A DNA stretch of 64,000 nt from Sarcophilus harrisii (GCF_902635505.1 NC_045428.1:67217141-67281140), one strand, 5' to 3'. Positions 21,251-34,447 are shown, numbered from the stretch's first letter. The notes: generated from the sequence alone by a model not told the origin. Program-made: numbers and translations.

Positions 21251-21340
21251 CATCATAACTCTGCTCATCAGTAGTTACAGATACCTTTTAAAATATTCAA
21301 TTTCATTTAGAATCAAATGTTTACAACGGATAAGGCTCTT

Positions 21341-21487
21341 GGGGCAGTTAAATGGTTCAGTGGATAGAGCACCAGCCATGGAGTCAGGAAGACCTGAGTT
21401 CAATTCCATTTTTAGATATTTAACACTTCCTGTATGATCCTGGACAAGTCACTTAACCTCAATTGTCTTGCCAAAAAAAAAAAAAAA
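21341..21487 (+). mobile_element. Poly(A)-tailed tRNA-type SINE, full length
   Basis: It runs from 'ggggcagttaaatggttcag' through 'tggatagagcaccagccatg', 'gtcaggaagacctgagttc' and 'caagtcacttaacctcaatt' to an A run (about 21473-21487). This is a complete marsupial SINE with an L1-type tail. Confidence 0.85.
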
Positions 21488-22894
21488 TTAGAATGGATAA
21501 GTCTCTTCACCCTACCATGATGTAACTGACATAAAGAATTAACCAAAGAGCTTGCTAGGAACAAAAAAAATGGGTGCTTTGGGATCAGCACTCTGAGAAA
21601 GTGTAAAAGATTATATTAGTGACATAATTTCATGTGAGTCAGAAGTAAACCCAAGGCTCAAGCTAGTTTCAGCAAGCATAGATTGCATGATCTTTCCCTT
21701 TCTCTCTCCCTTCTTTCAACTCCTTCCCCATAATATTTTTGGTTTTAAAAGTTACTTCCTTCAAAGATGAACATCTGTCTCAGAATCTCCATTGGTTTAC
21801 TTTGGCAGCTGTATATCTGGAAAGATTAACCAGAAATTCCTCCCCTTCATTCTCAATTTTCTGTTGTTCCAGTAATGCCTCGTTCTTTTGGCATTCTATT
21901 CAAATTCAAGGACACCAAGATTCCATCTCTTGTCTGTTCATTTTGTTATATGTTAGGTATGTAATATTTGGATGCAATGCAGTCATACAAGTACAATAAT
22001 GCATTAGCTAATAAACCACTGAGTGCAGCAATGGAATACTTCTTTGCATTCATCTTGTTAAAGGTCAACCATAAAGAGGTTAATTTCATTTTTAAAATAA
22101 ATTTTTATCAGTAATGAATCATGGGATCATAGATTTAGATAAATTTGTCTTATTTTACTGATGAAGAAACTGAGATATTTAAGAGTCTAGAGCTTGTCCA
22201 AAGTAGCAATAGTACAGATGAGATTTGAAAATCCAGTACCATTATTTAGGAAAAAATACTTTTTTTCTTTTTCATCAGGAGGTAAAGGAATGACCAATAA
22301 AAACAAAGTTCTTCTACTTAATTATAAGAAGGACAACTTCAACTTTTATTTTTATTATTATTTATTTCTTAAGGAATCTAACATTAGAAGAGAGAATAGT
22401 TGGGAGAAACCTTATTGGTTATCTAGTCAAATGCTTTTATTTTAAAGTAGAGAAAACAGAGGCTTACAGATCATCAGTAACAGTTAGACAAGCCTTTATA
22501 AAAGATGCAGAATTAGATAAGATTCTTCAAATGCTTTATCTGGATAACTGTGAAAACTGACCCTTTGATTACCTAGTGATATAACTATATCACACATTAT
22601 TATTATTATAATAATATTATATTGTTATAATGTACTATTCATATTTAAATATAGTAACATAATATGTAATATACTATATATACTACATGATATGCTAATA
22701 TCCTATTCTATACTATGTTATGTTATTTTATAACAATAGTAGCATACAGTAGGTTTTTTGTAAATGCTTGTTGAATTGAGTTGAAATGAATATTTTAAAA
22801 TATTACCTTTGGTGATTGGTTTAATGATAACTGCTAGGTTTTTTAGTTCATTATGATTTAGAATTAGAACTCGGATCCGTTCAAGATTAACCGT
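21488..22894. other. No gene recognised; AT-rich microsatellites
   Basis: Unassigned. ATT/TAT-rich tracts lie at about 22597-22740. Short SINE-like debris near 22120-22200 ('ctgatgaagaaactgagat') is too decayed to assign. Confidence 0.5.
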
Positions 22895-22909
22895 TCTATT
22901 TTTTTTTTT

Positions 22910-23075
22910 AAAACCATATCTCCAGAGCTATAGAGGAGACCTCAGAGATCATTTAAACCAAAAATCATCATTTTTAAAGATGAGGAAATTGAGGCCCAAT
23001 AAAACTAGGCAAGATCATATAGATTTGAATCCAAATTCTTTGATTCCAGAGTCAATGCTCTTTCCCGGATTTGTT
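22910..23075 (+). mobile_element. MIR-family SINE
   Basis: Blocks in order: 'agaggagacctcagagatc', 'tgaggaaattgaggcccaat', 'gattccagagtcaatgctc'. Confidence 0.55.
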
Positions 23076-23102
23076 CTATAGCTACTGTCAGTAATAGTAT
23101 TA

Positions 23103-23348
23103 GAGGCAGCTAGGTGGCACCATAGTGCATAGTCCAGAAGAGTCATATTCCAGAGTTCAGATTTGATCTCAGACATTTAACTAGCTATGTAATCTTGGAC
23201 AAATCACTTAACTCTTTTTGCCTCAGTTTCCTCATCTGTAAAATGAGCTGGAGAAGGAAAGTCCAAACTACTCCGGTGTCTTTGCCAAAAAAACTCTAAA
23301 TGGGGTTACAAAGAGTTGGACGTGACTGAAAAATGACTGAACAATAAC
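23103..23348 (+). mobile_element. MAR1-type SINE, full length
   Basis: Complete on the plus strand: tRNA-like head 'gaggcagctaggtggcac', core 'caaatcacttaactctttt', 'aaaatgagctggagaagg', and the RTE/BovB-like tail 'gagttggacgtgactga' before 'acaataaca'. An approximate repeat (agtaatagtatta / agtagtagtatta) flanks it, perhaps the target duplication. This is one of the better marsupial markers here. Confidence 0.85.
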
Positions 23349-24869
23349 AGTAGTAGTATTAATAGTGATAACAATCATAATAATAAACAACTTATAATAA
23401 TAAAAAGGTATGATTTGGATGTTATTTAGATAACCTCTAGAAACAAAGGTGACACTAAATTGCATCAATTATTACTGACCACTAGGGTGCACTAGTATTA
23501 CTCAAAACCCAACAGGCATCTTTTTCAGTGTCAGTCAGAAATATGAATACCAGAAGAGCATCTTGCAAAGATCACCACATGTTTATTTATCTTTGTTTAT
23601 AGATTTCTACATGAAGAATCTGTTATATTTTTTAAACTGCTTTTTTGTTGGAAGCTATTTTGATATTATAATCAATTTCATAATGCAAATTGAAAGCAAG
23701 GGTGAAGGAGCCAGAAAAAGTGTTGTTTTATTAAAGAGCTAAATAGATAAGCTAGATTTGGATCATTTACCTCTCTTCTATAGGTATCTGTTCCATTTCT
23801 AAGATACCAATCACCAAGCATCTGGTTGGTATTAAGCTATTAATCAAATAATGTATCCTTCGGGCTTTCACACACATACATGTTGTAGTTTCTTCAATTA
23901 AAAATGGACTGCAAATGCCTTCTCATCATCTATGCAATTGTTGTACACTTTAATTCTTTGGGAACATTCCATATCCTTCTTTTGTCAATTAAAAAAAAAA
24001 GGTTTCAAGCATCTTGACTCCTGGGGATGGGGAGCTGGAATTCTGGCAGAAAACATTCCATTATTGTGAGCATCTTGTCTAAGAAAAACAGTCATAGGAA
24101 ACCTGAGGCTAGTGAGAGACTTCTGCCATCTGACTGTCTCTCTGTGCCCCTTGAGAGGCAGAAATCAGCTTTCTTCTCCCCCAATAGCTTGCTTGATGGG
24201 AAGAAGGAAATCACATATTTTCCTATCTTGAATGTTTCTGCTCATCATCTTTGATATTTTTTTTAAAATAAGAAGCAAAGGGAAATAGAGATAGAAAATA
24301 TTTTAATATAAGTGTTATACATTAAAACATTTTCTTACCCTTTCCCAACTTTTATGCTTTCTTATTTCATTTATCCATGTTCTCTTCCCTTTATTCCTAC
24401 ACACACATCTATCCAGATATGCCTTTCTTCATTCTAATTACTGTCTGACTTATTGGTACCACATCTTGCTCTTCTTTGGGAAAGGCAAAATATTTATACT
24501 ATTATGTACTATATATTTTTTCTTCCTTATGGTGAGTCCTAAAAATTTAGAGAGAACTGTTACTCCCTGACCCCAGAGGAGTAGTCTGAGAAATAATTCA
24601 GAGAACTGAGTGTCAAATTTTGGATTTGGAATAAGAATAATGGCCAAGGAAAGGTGTTTCTTTTTGATGGACTCTAGGGATGTTTGTTGTCAAAGCCTTA
24701 ACAATCAATAACACCTAAGAAAAACCAAAACCAAAAGCTCCTGGGAAACATAGGTTTCCATCAAGAAGAGAAGCTCAACCTAGAAGAATGTTCCTAGGGG
24801 GTAATAGCAATGGTAGATCATACTCAGAGAAGGCTATCATAGCCACTTAAAAAATTAGGGTGGTTTTAT
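23349..24869. other. No gene recognised
   Basis: Mostly unassigned. The stretch 23700-24260 looks like single-copy sequence but I see no exon. T- and A-rich runs are present. Confidence 0.5.
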
Positions 24870-25812
24870 GAAAAAAAAGCACTACTATAATGATGATTGT
24901 TGGAGGGGATGCCGGAAAACTGGGACATTGATGCATTGTTGGTGGAGTTGTGAACGAATCCAACCATTTTGGAGAGTAGTTTGGAACTATGCTCAAAAAG
25001 TTATCAAGCTGTGCATACCCTTTGATCCAGCAGTGTTACTACTGGGATTATATCCCAAAGAGATTATAAAGAAGGGAAAGGGACCTGTATGTGCACGAAT
25101 GTTTGTGGCAGCCCTTTTTGTAGTGGCTAAAAACTGGAAACTGAATGGATGTCCATCAGTTGGAGAATGGTTGAATAAATTGTGGTATATGAAAATTATG
25201 GAATATTACTGTTCTGTAAGAAATGACCAACAGGATAATTTCAGAAAGGCCTGGAGAGACTTACACGAACTGATGCTGAGTGAAATGAGCAGGACCAGGA
25301 GATCATTATATACTTCAACAACAATACTATATGATGACCAGTTCTGATGGACCAGGCCATCCTCAGCAACGAGATCAACCAAATCATTACTAATGGAGCA
25401 GTAATGAACTGAACTAGCTATGCCCAGAAAAAGAACTCTGGGAGATGACTAAAAACCATTACATTGAATTCCCAATCCCTATATTTATGCACACCTGCAT
25501 TTTTGATTTCCTTCACAAGCTAATTGTACAATATTTCAGAGTCTGATTCTTTTTGTACAGCAAAATAACGTTTTGGTCATGTATACTTATTGTGTATCTA
25601 ATTTATATTTTAATATATTTAACATCTACTGGTCATCCTGCCATCTAGGGGAGGGGGTGGGGGGATAAGAGGTGAAAAATTGGAACAAGAGGTTTGGCAA
25701 TTGTTAATGCTGTAAAGTTACCCATGTTTATATTCTGTAAATAAAAGGCTATTAAATTTAAAAAAAAAAAAAAAGAAAAAAGAAAAAAAAAAAAAGAAAA
25801 AAAAGCACTACT
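24870..25812 (+). mobile_element. 5'-truncated L1 with perfect 17-bp target duplication
   Basis: The element (24887-25795) encodes the C-terminal end of L1 ORF2: HCWWSCERIQPFW, IPFDPAVLLLGLYPKE, ARMFVAALFVVAKNW and MEYYCSVRNDQ are all typical. A 3' UTR follows with AATAAAAGG near 25740 and an A-rich tail. GAAAAAAAAGCACTACT flanks it at 24870-24886 and 25796-25812. The ORF2 end is open for 159 codons. The marsupial L1 3' UTR phrase 'taggggagggggtgggg' is present. The insertion looks fairly recent. Confidence 0.93.
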
Positions 25813-25919
25813 CTTGGAGTCACCACCCTTGGGTCCATATCATTATTTTACTTCTTGCTCTATTTGACTTTGTGACTTCATTTATCTGGGTCTGGCTATC
25901 CTAAGTTGTACAATGAAGA

Positions 25920-26085
25920 ACCTTGGGCTAGAGTATCGGTCCTTAAACTTTTTGTTCTGGATCCCTTTGGCAGTCTGGTGAAGTCCATTACCCCTTCTCC
26001 AAACAATATTTTAAAATACATAGAATTATAGAGAAAACCAATTATACCAAAATACAGTTATGGAAATATTTAACAACAACAAGAA
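25920..26085 (-). mobile_element. DNA-transposon relic (MITE), reverse copy
   Basis: On the plus strand 'ggtccttaaactttttgttc', 'ggcagtctggtgaagtcca' and 'accaattatacc' are the reverse complement of the family at 18925-19125 and 50855-51030. Confidence 0.55.
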
Positions 26086-26161
26086 GTTCATAAATTCTAA
26101 ATTAAGAAATTCTGGGTTATATTATCTTTTAATACACTTTGAGCTCAAAAGTTAAAAAATA

Positions 26162-26307
26162 GGAGCAGCTAGGTGATGCAGGATAGAGCACCAGCCCTGA
26201 ATTCAGGAGGATCTGAGTTCAAATCTAGTCTCGGACACTTGAACACTTCTTAGCTATGTGACCCTGGGCAAATCACTTGACCCCAATTGCATCAGGGGCA
26301 AAAAAAA
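26162..26307 (+). mobile_element. Poly(A)-tailed tRNA-type SINE
   Basis: From 'ggagcagctaggtgatgcag' through 'gagcaccagccctgaattca' and 'accctgggcaaatcacttga' to a short A run. Near full length. Confidence 0.8.
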
Positions 26308-27695
26308 GTTAAAAGATAAATTTTTTGAGCTATAGCTTAGGTCCATTTCCTTTAATGCCATTTGTTAGAATTAGAATAAATCTAGTTGACACTAGTCTTT
26401 GTAACCATTGCCTTTTATACCTGTCAGGATAAAGTTTTAGATGTAGATTTCTGACTCCCTGCTTCTGGCTCCCACTTTTGAATGTAAGTCTTACTGGCCT
26501 AGTCCTTCTATACCTTTTCTCCTTTTGCCAGGCAGTCTCCTTTCTCCAGTCACTAAAAAAAGGAAATGGAACAAGAAAATGACTTTTGTGGAGGGTAAAA
26601 GATGAGATGATTAAGGAAACAAAGGTTTGAGCTTCTGAACCCACCAATTTGTTAAGCAAGGGATACCAACTGTATAATAAATCAGGATTTGGCCTCTTCA
26701 GCTTTGTCACTGGACTTCAAATAGAGGAGATAGATCTTTATGCATTAAAAAATTAACCAAATAAGACCAATTAATTAAAAGAAAACAATTAACCAGGATA
26801 CAAAATTAGATAATTTGATTTCTAATTGGATGAAAGATTAGGAACTTTCCAATTTGGGAGGGGGAAAGTGAATAGATACAATTCCCTGAAATATGAGAAG
26901 GCGGGGTCCCACTCCCCCCAAGTCTGTATTTAATCAAAGGAACATGGCAATAGTATCTTCTGTGAGATAATATGGTTCTCTAACTCAGCTTTTTCATTTA
27001 GGACAAATGAAAAAACAAAAACAAACCTTGGATCCACTTTATATTTGCCTCCTAGGAATTTTATTAAAGCTTATTAATAGGATTTTCTTTTGACTGGCGT
27101 CTTACTCTAACTAGGAGAGAGACTGGGATTTTTGAATCAGGGCTTGAACTTTAGTCCTTTTTCTATCCTTGTGTACCAAGACTAAATATAATTTCTTTTT
27201 GTTGTAGTCTCTTATTCCCAAATAAGGAAAGCGCAACTCAAGGACAATTAAGATAGATCCTTTATATCGAACATATTATTTAAAATAGCCAAGTAAACAA
27301 CTTTAAAAACAAAGGGGAGGGGGGAAACAAGGAGTAAGTAAGTATCCTGATCACAATGATCCAATTTTTGATGGATGAAAATGCAAGCCATGCTGGTAGA
27401 GATTCGGTTGCATTACTGTCTAGTTCCTCCTCCTTCCATGTGTCTCTCTTACCAGTCAGAATGCTATTGCTGCCCCTCCTTATTGTTTTAAATTTAAAAT
27501 ATCCTTGTCTTATCTCTACATTATTCCCATTACAATCCTCAAGGCTCTTCCTGGAAAGGAAGAAAAGAACACTGTTTCCTTCAAGCTATTTCTCTGTCAA
27601 ACTGGGCTCCAAAGATATCTCCCTATTTACATACTAAATTCTGTCTCAAAAGCAGCCTACAGAAGTCAAATGACTTTGACCTTTTTTACTAGTGA
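26308..27695. other. No gene recognised
   Basis: Unassigned. The longest reverse-strand frame (126 codons, 26330-26710) has no recognisable protein and no exon signals. Confidence 0.5.
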
Positions 27696-27800
27696 ATTTC
27701 ATGTGGGCAGGGCTGGCATCTAATCTAAATTTTGTATCTCTTCTAGTATCTAGCATAGTACTTTGTTTATAATAGTCACTTTGATACATGTAATGATGTA
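27696..27800 (+). mobile_element. L2-type 3' end fragment
   Basis: The phrases 'tgtgggcagggctggcatct' and 'gtatctagcatagtactttg' match the L2 3' end. Confidence 0.4.
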
Positions 27801-29404
27801 GAACAAAAACTATTCCAAATTTTGAATGACTACCATAAATTACAATGACAGAGTACAAAGTGGGAGAGGTCCACTCCCACAATTTTACAAGGAAGTATAA
27901 AGAAACATTTACTTTTTCTTGTTCAACTTAATTCTCCCTTTTATGTGTGACAATGTCTTCTGACCACTAATAAAGGCAAATAGTAACTGATTATTCTTAA
28001 GAGACTAGGAAATCCTTGGAAGATGTGTCAGAGGGAGCTGTAAGTGGTATTACTTTTGATCATTGACTCATTACACATGAAGTCTTTCTTTGGCATATGA
28101 TGAAGAGTTTCAAAAGGTTTTAGCAGATTATGCTTTCTTCAGAGCCCACACAATGCCAGGAAGCATAAATAGAAAAATCATACTGTTCCACTGTGAAGAA
28201 GTCTGACTTGGTTCACAATCCCTCCCCTTTGCCAGGATAATAAGTCTTATGATGGATTATGATGGATTAGACTTTAGAAGTACCATATAAGAAATCTGCT
28301 TTATGTTGCTTATATATGCAGGATGTAGATAATTTCAGCTTTGGGGTAACAGCTACTTTTTTTTGGTCTCCAAAGTTCAGCTCTCTTGCTTTCTTTATTG
28401 TGGCAACATTATGACCTGAGGAAATAGCCTTGATGTCGTTCTGAGGGTGAGAAGATACAAAAGCAAGCTTCAAACCAAAGGTAATGTTATCTGTGGAAAT
28501 GGCTCAAGGAATTCCTTGAAACCAAGATTAAGATGGAATAGTTTAAGGGCAATAGCAAATGGATGGATAAATCCTCAAGACATTTTAAAAATAAAAAGCA
28601 GATGAGACAGGTGCACAAAATCAGGACCCACAGCCTGAAACCCAAGGGTAGAATTTTCAGGGGTCCAAAAAGGAAATATTTTCCCCCTAAAACTCAATTA
28701 TCCAGTGGTCAGGATGGGATTGTTCCCTGTTTCAGTGTTGGTAACCAAGAGGACATTCAGGCAAGGCACACAAGAATGGAAATGTTTGATAGGGCAGAGC
28801 ATTCTGGATTTTGGTCAGGGCTGGATGAGGACATTCCATAAGAACTAAGATATATTTTGAATATAATATTACCATTATGAATCTATTAGCAAAAGAGCTG
28901 GAATAGATCCACCAGATAACCTAGAAAGGAAAGGATTAGCTGACCCACAGAACAGCTAGAAGAAAAAAAGAGTTAGGAATTAGGTAGGACCAGGATTAAC
29001 TCACAAACCTTCAACAAACTTGTAAACGTCTCCTTTTATTTTTGATTTTTTTCTACTTGGTAGGTAAGATTTGGCAATGGATCAGTAAGCTCCAGCACCC
29101 ATTAAAAATGTTTTATGCTACATTTTATTCCATTTGTATCCCATGATTATACCTTTTTTTTTTTTTTTTTTTTGGTAATCTAAAATATGGCTAGACTACC
29201 CTGGCTTTTTGTTCAGTTATGCTAATATTGAGAGAAAACAGGAGGGCACCCCTGAGCTATACTTCCAGTCTACATCCAGCCTTGCTTGTTCAATGAAATC
29301 ATGATTATTTCCCAGAAATTTTAATATAGATCTATCTACCTAAAAGGATATTATTCAACTTTATTTTAACATTCCCTTCTCTGTTTATATTGCCCTTAGT
29401 ATAG
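27801..29404. other. No gene recognised
   Basis: Unassigned sequence with a T run at about 29153-29174. A 92-codon frame at 28563-28841 has no known similarity and looks like chance. Confidence 0.5.
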
Positions 29405-29575
29405 GATTTAGAGATGGATGAGACATCTAAGAATATTCAGGCCAAGTTCTGTCTTTTACAGGTAAGGAAACTGAGGCCAGGAGGGTTTAGGTGACTTGTC
29501 CCAAATGGCACAGGAACTAAATAGTAGAGCTAAGATTGTAATTTAGTGTTTGTTCCATTCTACATCCTTCCTTTT
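29405..29575 (+). mobile_element. MIR-family SINE fragment
   Basis: The phrases 'caggtaaggaaactgaggcc', 'gtgacttgtcccaaatggca' and 'ttctacatcc' are decayed but in order. Confidence 0.5.
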
Positions 29576-31289
29576 TCATTTTGTTGTCAATTTTTACTAA
29601 ATTAGAAAAAACATAGGCAGTAGATTACAATAGAAAGTAATCAAATAATAGATGATAAAACATTATAATAGGTATTAATAGAAAATTTTGGCCATTTGAA
29701 CAATTTCAAAATGGATGATGATCTTATAATGTTAATGTAATTTTACTTTCATAGTTTGACATTTTTCACTATTTTCTATTCACCTGGAGTTGGATAGGAT
29801 AGAGAGGGAAGATATTTTCCCATTTTATAGATGAAAAAACAAAGACACACAAAGAAGTCTTTGTTTTAGAATATAAAGACAACATTATTCATTCAACATG
29901 ACCAAAATATAAAATATAAGGTTTCTTAAGGAAGATTATCAATTTAATTTAACATTATTCACAAGGATCATGTCAAGATAGAGATGTTGAAAAATGCTTA
30001 TTTTTTCCTAGATTTCTAATGAAATGAAAACAGATTTCCCTTAGTAATCTTTTGTATCAAAAATTTAGAGAGGCTCCTGATACCATTATGCTATTGATAG
30101 AAATATAGTCTTTTATATACAATAAATATAGCAAAAGCTATTTAAAAAAAGACAAAACAGAATAGAACAATCTTCTTCCCTCTTCAGGTAAGCTTCTCTC
30201 TTCTAACATGTTTTGGGATCAACAGATTCTGGTCTTCCATTTCCATGTTAAAGATCTTTTAGGAAGCAACCATGAGACACTTGAAATAATGCTACTAATC
30301 TGCCTTAAAGGATGAGGGGACAAAATTACAAGAAGGAGAGAATGTGATTTCCCCTCTGAATCCTGAGACATAGAGGGACATGCTGACATGAGCAATACCA
30401 TCCTATTCTTAATTCTGAAGGAGAGAGGATGAGAAGGATGAGCATAACAACCTCTGAAATACTTGAAGTAGGAAGAGCAAAGCTGTGAGATCATATGAAA
30501 TATATTTTCAAAGAATGATAGCAGCCTAGTTAGGAGATATGTTTTTGAGTTGTAACACATTAGAATTATATAATAAAATTCTCTTAATTGATTTGGCTTC
30601 TAAAGAGCTAGCCACCCCCCTAGTCAAAGGAGCAAGGAAAAAACAAGGTATATACAAGAAAGATCCAATAATGTTCAGGAACAAATCTCTCATTTGGAAT
30701 CCCAACCCAGGGCACCATGTAAGTCATAGAGACTGTCAAAGTTTGGGGGAAGATAATAGTCTTTGATTCTTTGGGAACATAAATGGAAATCTTTTCTATG
30801 TTCTTTAATTTTTAAATAAACCCATTCTATGTTTCCAACTTTATATCTGTAAGAGAAACTGGTGATTATTTTTTGGGGGAAATAGTAGATACTGATTTTT
30901 TTCACATTTCACCTGGATAAGGATATTGCAAAGTTGCCAAAATATATGTAGGACCTTTTGTGTAACAAGAGAATCTCTGACAATTACGCCTTGTCACATA
31001 ATCTGTAGTCCAGCTAAAGTAAATTATAGCTATGCCATAATGCAATGTTTTATCTTGATCATTTGTTTCTTTACATAGATTGTCTTCCCTGTCCCCATGC
31101 CCAGAATGCACTACCAAATCTTCAAGTCTGACTTATTTCACGGTACGACTCAGGTACCACCTCTTATAAGAACTCTTTTCTAATCCTCCTCTTTTCTTCA
31201 GATTATTATATTAATTTATCAGTTAGTTCCTGTTTAGTGTGAATAATGAATTCCCTGAAGTGATTGCATTACTCTCGTTTCCATTATGT
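29576..31289. other. No gene recognised
   Basis: AT-rich unassigned sequence. L2-like phrases near 31095-31200 ('cccatgcccagaatgcacta', 'caggtaccacctcttataag') suggest an L2 remnant there. No exon seen. Confidence 0.45.
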
Positions 31290-31550
31290 GAAAGCCATGA
31301 GGTAGATGGCATGGCAGATAGATTACTAAATCCAGAGTCAGGAAAACCTGAATTTAAATTGGTCTCAGCCACTTATTATTTGTGTGACCCTGGGTCACTT
31401 AAACATTCTTTGCCTCAGTTTCTTCAACTGTAAAATGGGAATAATCCTTCCCAGAGTTGTCATGAAGATCAAATGAGAATATTTGTAAAGCATTTAGCAC
31501 AGTGCCTGGCATGTAGTAGGTCCTCTATAAATGCTGGTTGTTGTGATGGT
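31290..31550 (+). mobile_element. Therian CORE-SINE with tail
   Basis: Head 'agtcaggaaaacctgaattt', core 'tgtgaccctgggtcacttaa', 'ctgtaaaatgggaataatc', tail 'gttgtcatgaagatcaaatg', and end 'cacagtgcctggcatgtagt'. Near full length. Confidence 0.7.
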
Positions 31551-31943
31551 GGTTGTTAAAATAGAGTTGAAAAAAATGGGTTTTTGTATCACTGAACAGT
31601 TCAGCATAGGTAAAAGTGGTAGTTTTCCAAATGGGTGCCCTATCTTCCATTTGTTCAGTTACAGTCCTGAGAAATTTTCTATCTATAATACTCATTTGAG
31701 AAAAGAAGTAGATCTCATTGTCTATTTCAGTACATTTTATTCTTTATTTACTTTGTTTTTTCCACTATGGATAGTTGTATCAATCAAGAGAGAGGGCTCT
31801 TTTGAGTGGCTATGGTTCTTATTGAAGAGGTCTTGATGTTATCAGTACATGATTACTGGTAAGCAGGAGTAATTTGAAGATAGCTCAAGAAGAATGTGTC
31901 AATAATTATAAAGGTATGCTTGTTGTAGGCTATATATTCTTTG

Positions 31944-31977
31944 TATTTAAAAACCAAACATTTGGTTTTTAAATACC
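31944..31977. repeat. Perfect 16-bp palindrome with 2-nt loop
   Basis: The arms GTATTTAAAAACCAAA (31944-31959) and TTTGGTTTTTAAATAC (31962-31977) are perfect reverse complements around CA. A second weaker TTTGGTT/AACCAAA hairpin follows directly. The surroundings are AT-rich. Confidence 0.9.
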
Positions 31978-32149
31978 AAAAATTTGGTTTTTAACCAAAA
32001 ATTATCTTAATTTTTAAAAAAAATTTTAAAGATTTACTTTATTGTTTATTATATGTGTAATATTTTATATTTAGGTGTTATATGTTTTATTTTATTATCA
32101 TATCATAATATATATTGTTATATATTTTTCATATTTATATATATATGTA
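31978..32149. repeat. AT-rich low-complexity tract
   Basis: TATAT- and TTTAT-rich sequence without recognisable elements. Confidence 0.6.
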
Positions 32150-32745
32150 ATAGTATTTTCTCCCCAGATACATGACAAGAAAATTTTTAACATTTATTTC
32201 TATAAGACTTTGAATTCCCAAGTTTTCTCCCTCTCTCCCTCCCCTGAAGAAAGTAGGTAGTTTGACATAATTTATGCATGTGCTGCTATGTAAGATATAT
32301 TTTTATATTAGTCATAGTTGTGAAAGAAGAAACAGATCAAAAGGAAAAAAAAAAACATGAGAAAGAATAAAGTAGAAAAAATAGTCTTTGATCTGCATTC
32401 AGAGTCCATTAGATTTTGGTCTGGTTATTTTAGCATTTTCCTTCATGAATCCTTTGTACTTGTCTAGATCATTGTGTTGCTGAAAAGAATTCCTAGTTGA
32501 TCAAAACACAATGTTGCTGATACTGTGTAAAATGTTTTCCTGGTTCTGCTTATTTCATATTGCATCATTTCAAAAAGTCTTTACAGATTTTTCTGAAATC
32601 TGTGTTCATCATTTCTTATTGCACAATTTTATTCCTTACACATATACCACATACTTATTCAGCCATTCTCCAATGGATGAAAATTATTTTCTCATTTCTT
32701 TTTTCAATTATTTTCTATTTTAGATGTTCAACATCATTTGCCACT
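32150..32745 (-). mobile_element. L1 3' fragment, older family
   Basis: The plus strand shows the complement of an L1 3' region in order: 'agttttctccctctctccct', 'gttgctgatactgtgtaaaa', 'gttttcctggttctgcttat', 'atataccacatacttattca', 'ccattctccaatggatgaaa'. It diverges from the younger L1 at 48692 and so is older. Confidence 0.65.
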
Positions 32746-34089
32746 GTTAGCATGGTTAATGGAAGTTTGACCATACATGGGAAACCCTAGCTTTCAAAAA
32801 ACTCTGAAAGAATAGTGAGGTAAAAATGAAAATTTGGAGTTCTTCATGGTCAATCATCTTACAAATAAAATGACTTCAATAGAGGACCATTTGCCAACAC
32901 TAGAAGAATGGAACTATTTGAAATTCTGTGATTCATAGACTGAGTAAGCTAAAAAAAAAGTTTTTCCTTATGTTGTTTTAAAAATTAATGTCTATTTACT
33001 AAACTGTCAGAATGTCATTCATTTACAAAGAAATTTGTCAATTTGTTTTCATTAATATATATGTATATATAATTTGCATGTATATAAGAATTTGCAATGT
33101 GTATTTCAATATGTACATATGAAATCTATATATAGACACAGCCACACATACAAATTGCAATCATTGAGAAATTACCTTATTTTCTTCCTAGTAATCAGGT
33201 CTTTTATAAATCACTTCCAAAAGAGAGAGAGAGATTGTCCTCTGGATTCTGAAAATTTCTTTGCTGAATTACATTAATGTGTAGCCTACCTTAAGAAATT
33301 TCCAATGTCATGATCCATATTGGGCTAAGCTGTAGTATTTGTGCTTCCCAGTCTGTCACCTACTTTGCCTTTGCTAATTCTACTCACTCCTCACCTTAGG
33401 TGCCAGAGAAAAGGAGCTAAAAAATTCTATTTTTCTTGGCCTATGCCAATGGACTTTGTTTCTGGAATATGAAGAAATCAGTATTTTGGAATTGAAAAGA
33501 TTGCTATTGTAAAGCCATAGAATAGGGATAAATGTATGGTGTGGGAAGAATTAGTATTGCCAACACCTGTATATATAATCACAAGATAAAGGATCCACCT
33601 TGAGATGGGTCATAGCTGCCACTAAGAGAGTACATAAAAAGTATGGCTAATGAGCAGAAACATAACTAGCATGAGATGAAAGGGTATTTGCCACAGAGTG
33701 CCCATATCTGAAAGGGGCATATTTCCTCTCTCTGCTGAACAATGTCCCTGCATTTCATCTCATTGTTCTCTCACAATTCATATCTTTTAAGCCATAGCCA
33801 TCATTTCCAGTGTCCAAATATTATGGCGTCACTCTCCCAGGGCCACCTTCCTAACTCTTATGGAGGTGAGGAGCAGATCTTCTTCCCCTTTCCCTTCTTC
33901 ATTGCTCTGGTGACTTTTGTACCTTGGCTCTGAGAAGGTGCAATAGACAATTTATGATCAATTTTGCCACAAGTAAATAAAAATATCTAGTTCTGATTCT
34001 ATTAATCAGCCAATCCTAGAAATACATTTTAATAATGAAGCTGCAAGGACTAAGTTCACAAATAATAATGGAAGCAATAATCATGACAT
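32746..34089. other. No gene recognised
   Basis: AT-rich unassigned sequence with ATATGTATAT runs near 33055-33125. No exon or clear repeat. Confidence 0.5.
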
Positions 34090-34275
34090 TTCTGACAATT
34101 GACATGCATGGAATGCTTTGGTGATTGCAAAAGGCTTTATGTAGGTAATCTCATTTGATCCTGACAACAGTCATGCTCTGAGCTAAGTGCTATTATCATT
34201 TTCATTTTATGTATAAAGAAATTGAGGCTGAGGAAAGTTTACTTGCCTAGGCTCAAACAGCTAGTGAGTAACTAT
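34090..34275 (-). mobile_element. Therian CORE-SINE
   Basis: Reverse-strand copy: 'tctcatttgatcctgacaac', 'gctattatcattttcatttt', 'ctcaaacagctagtgagtaa'. Confidence 0.6.
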
Positions 34276-34447
34276 GATGAAATTATCCATTGATTCTCCT
34301 TTGTTGTCCCAACTGTGTTATAGTTGGGACATTACCCAAGACACCTAGTCCTTGCAAATGAAAAAGAGGGGAACCCAGAGATATCAGAAGACCATACCTT
34401 CTGCAATATTGGGAGTGGGCAAATTTATTCATGGAGAACTCAAGAAA

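Noticed and set aside
26330-26710. 126-codon reverse frame
   Set aside because: No known similarity, no splice or promoter signals; probably chance.
28563-28841. 92-codon basic open frame
   Set aside because: No recognisable family, no gene context; looks like chance.
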